Below, piece after piece: positions 1-7,070 of a stretch of 12,632 nt of DNA. The notes under the pieces are model-generated. The model did no database searches and had not been told where the DNA came from. It worked only from the letters and a program-made list of their open reading frames with translations. Made by a program: the position numbers and the translations under genes. The DNA is from an uncultured Clostridia bacterium (GTDB lineage: Bacteria; Bacillota; Clostridia; TANB77; CAG-508). The stretch lies in assembly GCA_947632745.1 (NCBI GenBank), contig CANRQH010000034.1:1-12632 (forward strand), read 5' to 3'. The number at the start of each line of letters is the position of its first letter. The stretch's first letter is position 1.

Positions 1-1242
1 GTACAGGAATAAAAAGAACAACAGGTCAGCATCCAGGAGGAATTATTGTTGTACCAAAAGGAAGAGAAATATATGAATTTACACCAGTTCAACACCCAGC
101 AGATGACCCAGATTCAGATATAATAACAACACACTTTGATTACCACTCAATAGACCAAAATTTATTAAAACTAGACATACTAGGACACGATGATCCGACA
201 GTAATAAGAATGCTACAAGACCTAACAGGAATAGACCCTACAAAAGTTCCATTAGATGACAAAGCAACAATGTCACTATTTTGTTCAACCGAAAGTTTAG
301 GAGTAACACCAGAACAAATAAAATCACAAGTAGGAAGCTTTGGAGTACCAGAATTTGGAACAAAATTCGTAAGAGGAATGCTAGTAGATACAAAGCCAAC
401 AACATTTGACGAATTAATAAGAATATCACGGACTTTCACATGGAACTGACGTATGGTTAAATAACGCACAAGAGCTTATACAAAATGGTACAGTAACACT
501 AAAAGAAGCAATATGCTGTCGTGATGATATAATGATATATTTAATAAAAGAAGGACTAGACCCAAATAAAGCATTCAAAATAATGGAATCTGTTCGTAAA
601 GGAAAAGTTGCAGGAGGAAAAGAAGCAAAATGGGAAGAATATAAACAAATAATGAAAGAGCATGATGTACCGGATTGGTATATAAAATCATGTGAAAAAA
701 TAAAATACATGTTTCCAAAAGCACATGCTGCAGCATATGTAACAAATGCATTTAGAATAGCATGGTTTAAGGTACATGTACCAAAAGCATATTATTCAGC
801 CTTTTTCTCAATAAGAGCAGCAGACAATTTTGATGCATCATGCATGATACTTGGAAAAGAAAAAGTAAAAAACAAAATGAAAGAAATAGACATGAAAGGA
901 AATTCAGCAACGAAAAAAGAACAAGATATGTATGCAGTACTAGAGTTAGTACTAGAAATGTATGAAAGAGGAATAAAATTCTTGCCAATAGACTTATATA
1001 AATCACATTGGAAAAACTTCACCATAGAAGATGAGGGAATTAGACCACCATTTGCAAGTATTGCAGGCTTGGGTCCAATAGCAGCAGAAAGTTTATGGAA
1101 AGCAGCTCAGGAAGAAGAATTTATGTCAATAGATGAAATAAGAATAAGAGCTAAACTTGGAGATTCAAATATAGATATGCTACGCGAATTCGGCTTATTA
1201 GATGGAATGCAAGAAAGTAACCAAATTAGCCTGTTTGGGTAA
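1..1242 (+). CDS. polC: DNA polymerase III alpha subunit, PolC type, C-terminal part, with +1 frameshift
   Basis: PolC is the replicative DNA polymerase of low-GC Gram-positive bacteria. Only the last 413 residues or so are in the window, from a family of about 1,440; the 5' part lies upstream of base 1. In frame 3 the sequence reads TGIKRTTGQHPGG, then THFDYHSIDQNLLKLDILGHDDPT, a close match to PolC as I know it. The Asp of KLDILG (codon 174-176) corresponds to the third catalytic aspartate. The frame breaks at C429: up to 428 it is frame 3, and from GGA at 430 it is frame 1, giving ISGLSHGTDVWLNNAQELIQNGT without loss of a residue. Unshifted reading would stop at TGA 447-449. The C-terminus ends QISLFG, a beta-clamp binding motif of the Q-x-x-L-F type, followed by TAA at 1240. 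The family identity is certain. Whether the frameshift is programmed, a mutation or an error is open. Confidence 0.96.
429..431 (+). other. Frameshift site in polC at CGG
   Basis: The upstream frame reads AGA ATA TCA CGG ACT TTC and ends at a TGA six codons after CGG. Skipping C429 gives ATA TCA GGA CTT TCA CAT GGA, that is ISGLSHG, the conserved PolC sequence. The extra base is a single C between A and G, not part of a homopolymer. A second site with the same CGG-to-C/GGN logic is in uvrC at 3833-3835. Confidence 0.9.
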
Positions 1243-1340
1243 GTGTTAATGAGTGCTTCCTTTTTTGACACAAGAAAAAAATTAATTAAATAATAAATAA
1301 ATCACAAAGGAGACCATTAATATATAAAAGATGAATTTAA

Positions 1341-1368
1341 AAAGGGAATCTATTAATAGATTCCCTTT
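1341..1368. terminator. Bidirectional hairpin terminator between polC and glmS
   Basis: Two perfect 12-base arms (1341-1352 and 1357-1368; AAAGGGAATCTA and its complement) flank a TTAA loop. It lies between the converging ends of polC and glmS, so it can serve both. The arms end in AAA/TTT, and the flanks are AT-rich rather than a clean T-run. The function is therefore inferred from the stem and the position. Confidence 0.75.
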
Positions 1369-1411
1369 AATAATATATTAGTGTGTAAATTTAAAAATAA
1401 AATTTTATATA

Positions 1412-3262
1412 TTATTCAACAGTAACAGACTTAGCCAAGTTTCTAGGCTTATCAACATCCAATCCTTTTTCTTTAGAAACGTAATAAGCAAGAAGTTGTA
1501 AAGGAATAATTGCCAAAATAGGAGTTAAATAAATATTTGTATCTGGTACAGTAATTACATTATCAAAAATAGATAAATCAATTAATTTAGAAACCTCCTC
1601 AGAAACAACAACAGTAGTTATAGCACCACGAGTAATAAGTTCTTCAATATTACTAGAAGTTTTCTTTTCTAAATCTTTATCTGTCATAATTCCAATAACA
1701 TTAATACCTTCTTCAATTAAAGCAATAGTTCCATGTTTTAATTCACCTGCAGCATAGCTTTCAGAGTGAATATAAGAAATTTCTTTAAGTTTTAAAGAAG
1801 CTTCATCAGCTGTTGCATAATCTATACCTCTACCTATAAAGAAAACATCTTTTTCTTTAAACATTTTTTTAGCAATAGGAGCAATATTTGAAGGATTTTT
1901 TAAAATATCTTCAATTTGATTAGGTAAAGAAAGTAAACCTTGTTTTATTTCATTTAGTTCTTGAGATGTAGCAGTTTCTAAAACTTCTGCAAAATAAATA
2001 GCAAGTAGGGTCAAAAGAGTTATCTGAGAAGTATATGCTTTAGTTGATGCAACTGCAATTTCTGGTCCAGCGTGAGTATAAACACAGTAGTCAGCCTCTC
2101 TTGAAATAGAGCTTCCTATAACATTTGTAATAGCTATAGTTTTAGCATTTTTTTCTTTAGAAAGTTTTAATGCTGCTAATGTATCTGCTGTTTCACCAGA
2201 TTGACTAATAAAAATACATAAAGTTTTTTCATCAACTAATGGATTTCTATATCTATATTCTGATGCAATATCAACTTGAGTGCGAATTTTACACAATTTT
2301 TCAATAGTATTTTTTACACTAAGTCCTGCGTGCATTGCAGTACCACATGCTACAATATAAATTTGTTGTAAAGAACTTAAATATTCTTTAGTAAACCCTA
2401 AATCATCAAAATTACATTTTGGGCTATCTAATCTAGAACCTATAGTTTCTCTTACACTTGTAGGTTGCTCCATAATTTCTTTAAGCATATAATCAGGGTA
2501 TTCTGCTTTATCTGCAGCCATTGCATCCCAAGTAATAGTAGTTGAAGCTTTTTTAGTTTCATTTAAATTTTCATCATAAAATTTAATATTATCTCTAGAT
2601 AGTACAACATATTCAAAATTTTCTAATAAATAAAAATCTTTTGTATAACTTAAAATTGCAGGGATATCTGATGCAATGTAATTTTCTCCTTTTCCTTTAC
2701 CAATAACAAGTGGACTGTCTTTTCTTACAACAATCATGTTATCAGGGGCATATACAGATAAAATTTCTAATGCAAAGCTTCCAATTAATTTATCACATGC
2801 TTTTTTTACAGCTCTTAAAAGTCTTAAATTATCATCTTGTGTATCATTTTTATAAAAATAACTAATTAAGTTAGGTACAACTTCTGTATCTGTTGAAGAA
2901 ACAAAAGTATAGCCATTTTCCTCTAAAAATTTTTTAAGTTCAATATAATTTTCAATAATTCCGTTATGAACAACTGAAAAAGAATTTGTAGAATCTGTAT
3001 GTGGATGAGAATTTATTTTTGAAGGAATTCCATGAGTTGCCCATCTAGTGTGAGCAATACCAATAGTACCTTCTAATTTTTTTGTATCATCTAAATTAGA
3101 TAGATTTTCAACACGACCTTTATCTTTAACAACTTTAATTTCATTTCCCTCAATAGTTGAAATTCCTGCTGAGTCATAACCTCTATATTCAAGTTTTGAA
3201 AGCCCCGCCAATAAAATAGGGGTAGCTTTTTGTTTTCCAATGTATCCAACAATTCCGCACAT
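1412..3262 (-). CDS. glmS: Glutamine--fructose-6-phosphate aminotransferase (isomerizing)
   Basis: GlmS makes glucosamine-6-phosphate from fructose-6-phosphate and glutamine, the entry step to UDP-GlcNAc and cell wall precursors in the cytoplasm. The 616-residue protein has the usual length (about 600-610). It starts MCGIVGYIG, so Cys2 is the N-terminal nucleophile of the glutaminase domain after Met removal. Further glutaminase signatures are HTRWATHG (about 72-79), NGIIENY and SSTDTEV. The first SIS domain has VACGTAMHAG and SQSGETADTLAAL. The second has GRGIDYATADEASLKLKEISYIHSESYAAGELKHG. It ends DKPRNLAKSVTVE, the usual sugar-binding tail. The start is fixed by AAAGGAGAG (3271-3279) eight bases upstream. 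The gene has its own promoter at 3331-3359. The leader shows no glmS ribozyme core. No CGG codon and no frameshift are present. Confidence 0.98.
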   Translation of the reverse strand: MCGIVGYIGKQKATPILLAGLSKLEYRGYDSAGISTIEGNEIKVVKDKGRVENLSNLDDTKKLEGTIGIAHTRWATHGIPSKINSHPHTDSTNSFSVVHNGIIENYIELKKFLEENGYTFVSSTDTEVVPNLISYFYKNDTQDDNLRLLRAVKKACDKLIGSFALEILSVYAPDNMIVVRKDSPLVIGKGKGENYIASDIPAILSYTKDFYLLENFEYVVLSRDNIKFYDENLNETKKASTTITWDAMAADKAEYPDYMLKEIMEQPTSVRETIGSRLDSPKCNFDDLGFTKEYLSSLQQIYIVACGTAMHAGLSVKNTIEKLCKIRTQVDIASEYRYRNPLVDEKTLCIFISQSGETADTLAALKLSKEKNAKTIAITNVIGSSISREADYCVYTHAGPEIAVASTKAYTSQITLLTLLAIYFAEVLETATSQELNEIKQGLLSLPNQIEDILKNPSNIAPIAKKMFKEKDVFFIGRGIDYATADEASLKLKEISYIHSESYAAGELKHGTIALIEEGINVIGIMTDKDLEKKTSSNIEELITRGAITTVVVSEEVSKLIDLSIFDNVITVPDTNIYLTPILAIIPLQLLAYYVSKEKGLDVDKPRNLAKSVTVE

Positions 3263-3330
3263 AAAAAAATCTCTCCTTTAAAATAAATTTTTGCTATATT
3301 AGTATGCTGTTACTTTTGATCTTACACAAT

Positions 3331-3359
3331 ATATTACAACAAATTGGAAAATGTTTCAA
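3331..3359 (-). promoter_or_regulatory. glmS promoter
   Basis: On the minus strand TTGAAA (3354-3359) and TAATAT (3331-3336) are separated by 17 bases. The -35 is close to consensus; the -10 matches four of six. Transcription would start near 3325, giving a leader of about 60 bases with little structure and no room for a glmS ribozyme. Confidence 0.55.
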
Positions 3360-3383
3360 GTCTTTAATAAAATTTTTTCTATG

Positions 3384-3412
3384 TTGAATAACTAAAAGAA
3401 ATCTGCTATAAT
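3384..3412 (+). promoter_or_regulatory. uvrC promoter (extended -10)
   Basis: TTGAAT (3384-3389) and a perfect TATAAT (3407-3412) have a 17-base spacer. A TGC directly before the -10 makes it an extended -10 promoter. It sits about 20 bases upstream of the uvrC start. I see no LexA-type box here, so uvrC looks constitutive. Confidence 0.8.
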
Positions 3413-3433
3413 AACAAAGAAAGAGGAATAAAT

Positions 3434-5225
3434 ATGTTTAATATAGAAGAAGAATTAAAAAAATTGCCAAAATCTCCAGGTGTATACTTAATGAAGGATG
3501 TTGATGACAATATTATATATGTAGGTAAGGCAGTTAATTTAAAAAATAGAGTAAGTTCATATTTTAGAAAAACAAATAAAACAGACAGAATTTTAAAAAT
3601 GGTATCTTTAATTGACCACTTTGAATACATTGTAGTTAGCAATGAAGCAGAAGCATTAATTTTGGAATGTAATCTTATAAAAGAAAATAGACCAAAATAT
3701 AATGTACTTCTTAAAGACGATAAAAGTTACCCATATATAAAAATAGATGTAAAATCTGATTTTCCAAATGTTATTATTACAAGAAGAGTTGTAAATGACG
3801 GGTCAAAATATTTTGGACCATATGCAAACCCTCGGTGCTGCAAAAGAAATGGTAAATTTTATAAAACAAAAATATAAAATTAGGCAATGTAGAAATTTTA
3901 AATCAAATACAAGAGCATGCTTGAATTATCATATAAAAAGATGTTTAGCACCATGTATTGGCAATGTAAGCAAAGAAGAATATAGAAAACAAATTGATGA
4001 AATAATAGATTTGTTAGAAGGGAAGACAAATAAAATTTTAAAAGATTTAGAAAATCAAATGAAAGAAGAAGCTAAAAAACTTAATTTTGAGGAAGCATCA
4101 TACATTAGAGATAGAATGATAGCAATTCAAACTGCATCTCAAAAACAAAAAGTTTCAAATATTTCAGAAAACAATATTGATGTTATCGGAATTGCAAAAT
4201 CTGAATTAGAAGTTTGTGTAGAAATCTTTTTTGTACGTGGCAGCAAAATGATTGGAAGAGAGCACTACTTTTTTGACAATTTACAAAACATGGAAGACAA
4301 AGAAATTATATCTGGTTTTATAAAACAATATTACATGGAAGGTGTAAACTTACCAAATAAAATAATGATAAGGGAAGAGCTAGAAGATGAAGAGGCTTTA
4401 GAAGAATGGTTAAGCAAAATGGCTAATCATAAAGTTATAATACACAGCACAAAAAAAGGTGGAAAGCTTAAATTTGTTGAGATGGCAGAAAAAAACAGCA
4501 AAGTAACTTTAGAAAATAAAGAGAAAAATCAAAATGAAATACTTTTAGAATTAAAAGAAAAACTTCAAATGGAAAAACTTCCAAGAAAAATTGAAACATA
4601 TGATATTTCAAACATTTCTGGAGAATATATGGTAGCTGCAATGTGTGTTATGGAAGATGGTGTAATTAAGAAAAATCTATCAAGAAGATTTAAAATAAAA
4701 GATGTTTTTGGGCAAGATGACCCAAAATGCATGGAAGAAGTAATTACAAGAAGATTAGCTCATAGTGTAGAAAATGAGCAAGATAAAGGTTTTGGAAAAA
4801 TTCCAGATGCCATTTTTGCAGATGGAGGAATTACACAAATTAGAGCAGTAAGAAAAGCAGTAGATAAATATGGATTAGATATTAAAATATTTGGAATGGT
4901 TAAAAATGATAAACATCAAACAAGAGCTTTAATGGACGAAGATAGAAATGAAATGCAAATTTCTGAAAAATTATTTAATTTAATTACATTATTCCAAGAT
5001 ACTGTGCATGATACAGCAATTACATATCATAGAAAATTAAGAGATAAAAGTGTTATTAAATCTGATTTAGATAATATAAAAGGAATAGGGGAAGCTAAGA
5101 AAAAAGCTTTGCTTAAAAAATTTGGAAGTGTAGAGAAAATTAAAAATGCAAGTGTAGATGAAATTGCTAACGTAAAAGGAATTAATATAGATTTAGCAAA
5201 AAAAATAAAAGAATCATTAAAATAA
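3434..5225 (+). CDS. uvrC: UvrABC excinuclease subunit C, with +1 frameshift
   Basis: UvrC makes both incisions around a lesion in nucleotide excision repair, working with UvrB. Joined over the frameshift it is 596 residues, the family's usual size. The order is: GIY-YIG nuclease (PGVYLMK with the catalytic Tyr, IIYVGKAVNLKNRV, NEAEALILECNLIK with the Glu); a Cys cluster (CRNF...ACLNYHIKRCLAPC), which fits the Fe-S cluster described for UvrC; a UvrB-binding UVR motif (LNFEEASYIRDRM); an RNase H-like nuclease (YDISNISG, PDAIFADGG, HDTAITYHRKLRD); and tandem helix-hairpin-helix motifs at the end (LDNIKGIGEAKKKALLKKFG). Frame 2 holds to CCT 3830-3832 and frame 3 from GGT 3834. Unshifted reading gives junk and a stop at 3875-3877. 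AAGAGGA at 3421-3427 supports the start. Confidence 0.95.
3833..3835 (+). other. Frameshift site in uvrC at CGG
   Basis: The upstream frame reads TAT GCA AAC CCT CGG TGC TGC and stops 14 codons later. Skipping C3833 gives AAC CCT GGT GCT GCA AAA GAA ATG, that is NPGAAKEM, which continues the UvrC fold. The glycine falls at residue 134. The extra base is a lone C between T and G. The situation is the same as in polC: an in-frame CGG whose last two bases begin a glycine codon. Confidence 0.9.
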
Positions 5226-5241
5226 AATCAATAAAACCCGC

Positions 5242-5284
5242 AAGAGCAACACAATGGCAAAATGCCCATATGTGTTGCTCTTTT
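5242..5284. terminator. Terminator after uvrC, shared with the gene facing it
   Basis: Perfect 12-base arms (5242-5253 AAGAGCAACACA and 5271-5282) enclose an inner ATGGC/GCCAT stem with one bulge. TTTT follows on the plus strand. It lies 16 bases after the uvrC stop and 11 bases beyond the stop of the opposing membrane gene. On the minus strand the stem is followed by GGGTTTTATT, so it can work both ways. Confidence 0.88.
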
Positions 5285-5295
5285 GGGGGAGAAAT

Positions 5296-6549
5296 TCATT
5301 TCTTGGTAATGACTCTTTTTATATCTCTTCGCTTACATGTCCAGTCAGTCCAACGATCCAGATTGTCTTTCACATAGTCCCCGAATTTTGTTGATACATA
5401 GAATTTGATGTCCTTCTTACAGGACATATGAATTTCCACGTAGCTTAGTTGGAAGAAACCAACCATAGATAGCAGTGGATTTGTTTGGCAATCTATGTCA
5501 CCAACTCCGATTAGACATAGATCAGTACTGTCCTTTCCAGACATGAACCATTTATCGATTAGCTCGACACGATCCATGTTTTTCCTTACCCAGATTGTCC
5601 TAAGTGGATTGGGAATCCAAGTATAGGGAATTTTGGGATGGAACTTGGGCAATAGTATCTGTATATCTTCATCGTCTATCGGGTTTTTAGTGCTACTGGT
5701 ATTATTGGTAGAGTCAGACTTTGACGAAGAGGTTTTCTTACCAGGGAAGTTTACTACTTTGCTGCCATTATCATAGCTGTCATCATCGTCGTCATCAATT
5801 TGGTATTCATCGAGTCTTCTCATTGAGAAAGACTTGATGAGGCCAAACAATACAGTTGCTATCAGAGCTATAATAATACTTCCTTTACAGAAAACAGACC
5901 CCCAAATCGAAATTATCCACAGTACTCTCAGCGCGGGTAGAGCATGAGGCCCTTTTTCGAATAACTCTGAAGTAAATGGAACTAAATAGAGTATGTCATG
6001 TATGGATAGTACCAAAATGAACATAAACCCCAGCATAGGAATCCCCAACATTTGATTGCGAACTGTAAATATATCAATAAATGATATAACAGTTGCCAGC
6101 AAATACGTTCCAATCTTGATATATAGGTATAGATTGGAAATCCCTGACTGCATTATAATCTTCAGAAGACCATAAGCAATCAGAATTGACGCATATGTTG
6201 AAAGAATCCAAATCCATGCACCGAAGTGACACCATCCAAACAAGTAGAAGCTTAGGAGACTAATAAGACAAACCAAAGCAATTGGCAGCCTTTTATCGTC
6301 TAAAGATGCTTCTCTCCAAACTTCAATAGGGTTGGTTGTCCGGCCTTTAATTCTAAGCCAGATATCAACTGCCAGTACAAGGGTTATGACAACACCTAGT
6401 ACTATCGCTAGTAAAGTTGAACAGAAAAACAGTGTGTTACTTACATCCACGAGAGTGAGTACAATCAATGCTGTGGTCGTCGTAAGACGAGCATTCTGCA
6501 AATCTCCTCCTAGTAGTGACCGTACACGGTCAAAAATTTTGTCTATCAT
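5296..6549 (-). CDS. Unrecognised multi-span membrane protein with acidic/Ser-rich linker; foreign composition
   Basis: I do not recognise this 417-residue protein. About seven hydrophobic stretches can be seen, roughly at residues 26-42, 44-65, 88-105, 111-133, 139-161, 168-190 and 207-238. KSFSMRR follows the last, suggesting a cytoplasmic side by the positive-inside rule. Then come an acidic run (DDDDDD, about 252-257), a Ser/Thr/Lys-rich linker (about 270-288), and a soluble, partly aromatic C-terminal part of about 120 residues ending in KRRDIKRVITKK. There is no cleavable signal peptide. The start is set by AGAAGGAGGT (plus strand 6556-6565) six bases upstream. Its codons (CGG twice, CGT, GTC, ATC, TTC, CTC) and higher GC differ clearly from every neighbour, which suggests recent transfer. 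It has its own promoter and terminator, so it is a single-gene unit. Confidence 0.85.
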   Translation of the reverse strand: MIDKIFDRVRSLLGGDLQNARLTTTTALIVLTLVDVSNTLFFCSTLLAIVLGVVITLVLAVDIWLRIKGRTTNPIEVWREASLDDKRLPIALVCLISLLSFYLFGWCHFGAWIWILSTYASILIAYGLLKIIMQSGISNLYLYIKIGTYLLATVISFIDIFTVRNQMLGIPMLGFMFILVLSIHDILYLVPFTSELFEKGPHALPALRVLWIISIWGSVFCKGSIIIALIATVLFGLIKSFSMRRLDEYQIDDDDDDSYDNGSKVVNFPGKKTSSSKSDSTNNTSSTKNPIDDEDIQILLPKFHPKIPYTWIPNPLRTIWVRKNMDRVELIDKWFMSGKDSTDLCLIGVGDIDCQTNPLLSMVGFFQLSYVEIHMSCKKDIKFYVSTKFGDYVKDNLDRWTDWTCKRRDIKRVITKK

Positions 6550-6582
6550 ACGTAGACCTCCTTCTGCATTTTATTTGACTTT

Positions 6583-6611
6583 ATTATACCATATTTTACA
6601 AAAATAAGCAA
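6583..6611 (-). promoter_or_regulatory. Promoter of the membrane-protein gene
   Basis: On the minus strand TTGCTT (6606-6611) and a perfect TATAAT (6583-6588) are 17 bases apart. TGG before the -10 gives an extended -10. With the near-perfect Shine-Dalgarno AGAAGGAGGT downstream, this predicts strong expression. It is back to back with the plus-strand promoter at 6621-6649. Confidence 0.78.
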
Positions 6612-6620
6612 CTTTTTTAC

Positions 6621-6649
6621 TTGAAATAAGCGGAATTTAATATTATAAT
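6621..6649 (+). promoter_or_regulatory. Promoter of the 51-residue small protein gene
   Basis: TTGAAA (6621-6626) and TATAAT (6644-6649) are 17 bases apart, close to the sigma-A consensus. Transcription would start near 6656 and give a leader of about 95 bases. That leader begins with the palindrome at 6662-6673. Confidence 0.75.
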
Positions 6650-6661
6650 AAAGGCATTGAA

Positions 6662-6673
6662 ATATACGTATAT
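6662..6673. repeat. 12-base perfect palindrome in the leader or operator position
   Basis: ATATACGTATAT is a perfect palindrome about six bases after the predicted start of transcription of the small-protein gene. This is a position where a dimeric repressor could act. Half of it is alternating AT, so chance is possible. Confidence 0.4.
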
Positions 6674-6750
6674 CTATTATGTTCGAATTGGAATAAAATT
6701 AAGATAGAATGGAGCTTAAAAATTTGTACATTAGGAGGAAAGAAAAAATT

Positions 6751-6906
6751 ATGAAAATAAAAGAATTAAGATTATTAAATGTAACAATAAAACAAAATGA
6801 TGAAATTATATATCAAGGGAAAGCAGAAGATGTACCAGAAGATTTAAAAGAATTAACATACGAAAAAATCTATTTTCAGGGAGTAGATGTAGTAGTAGAA
6901 ATATAA
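6751..6906 (+). CDS. Small acidic protein of unknown function, 51 residues
   Basis: This is a short hypothetical protein beginning MKIKELRLLNVTIKQ. It reads like a compact beta-rich domain (NDEIIYQGKAEDVP, then a hydrophobic VDVVVEI end) with no membrane segment or signal. The general form resembles small proteins found in clostridial phages and genomic islands, but I cannot name a family. AGGAGG at 6733-6738 supports the ATG at 6751, although the 12-base gap is long. An in-frame ATG at 6709 would add 14 residues but has no ribosome binding site. A good promoter lies upstream (6621-6649). Codon use is like the native genes. It is followed by 164 bases without a gene. Confidence 0.65.
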   Translation: MKIKELRLLNVTIKQNDEIIYQGKAEDVPEDLKELTYEKIYFQGVDVVVEI

Positions 6907-7010
6907 GTGATAAATTAATAATGGTAAATTGATTTTAACATTGAAACTACTTTTAATTTTTTTTAATCAGTTCATTTATATAAAATGTTAAAAAAGTTTT
7001 TATAAAACAC

Positions 7011-7039
7011 TTGAATTATAAACAAATGTTTGATATAAT
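7011..7039 (+). promoter_or_regulatory. dinD-addA promoter
   Basis: TTGAAT (7011-7016) and TATAAT (7034-7039) have a 17-base spacer, with TGA before the -10. The spacer contains the LexA-like box at 7019-7032. It lies about 30 bases before the dinD start. It is the only clear promoter upstream of addA, so it probably drives both genes. Confidence 0.8.
7019..7032. promoter_or_regulatory. LexA (DinR)-box-like operator
   Basis: TAAACAAATGTTTG has the layout of the Bacillus-type SOS box (CGAAC-N4-GTTCG-like, with R-N-R-Y in the middle). The right half GTTTG and the centre AAAT fit; the left half reads TAAAC in place of CGAAC. It sits between the -35 and -10 of a promoter for dinD, a known SOS gene in Escherichia coli, where a repressor would block RNA polymerase. 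Regulation is inferred, not shown. Confidence 0.6.
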
Positions 7040-7070
7040 AAGAAAAAATTAAAAGTTGGAGATGATGATA

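Noticed and set aside
1236..1266. A separate polC terminator from a weak stem followed by TTTTTT (1261-1266)
   Set aside because: The stem needs a bulge and three G-U pairs and overlaps the stop codon. The perfect hairpin at 1341-1368 is a better terminator.
1304..1381. Small ORF after AAAGGAGA, starting ATG 1331
   Set aside because: Only 16 codons, a 20-base gap from the ribosome-binding sequence, and it overlaps the terminator stem.
3263..3433. glmS ribozyme in the glmS leader
   Set aside because: The predicted leader is only about 60 bases long and neither strand shows the conserved catalytic core sequence. The gap is fully used by two divergent promoters.
6709..6750. Upstream start for the small protein (65 residues)
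   Set aside because: There is no ribosome binding site before ATG 6709, while AGGAGG precedes ATG 6751.
6940..6970. T-rich stretch after the small gene as an intrinsic terminator
   Set aside because: A run of T is present but I see no stable stem before it.
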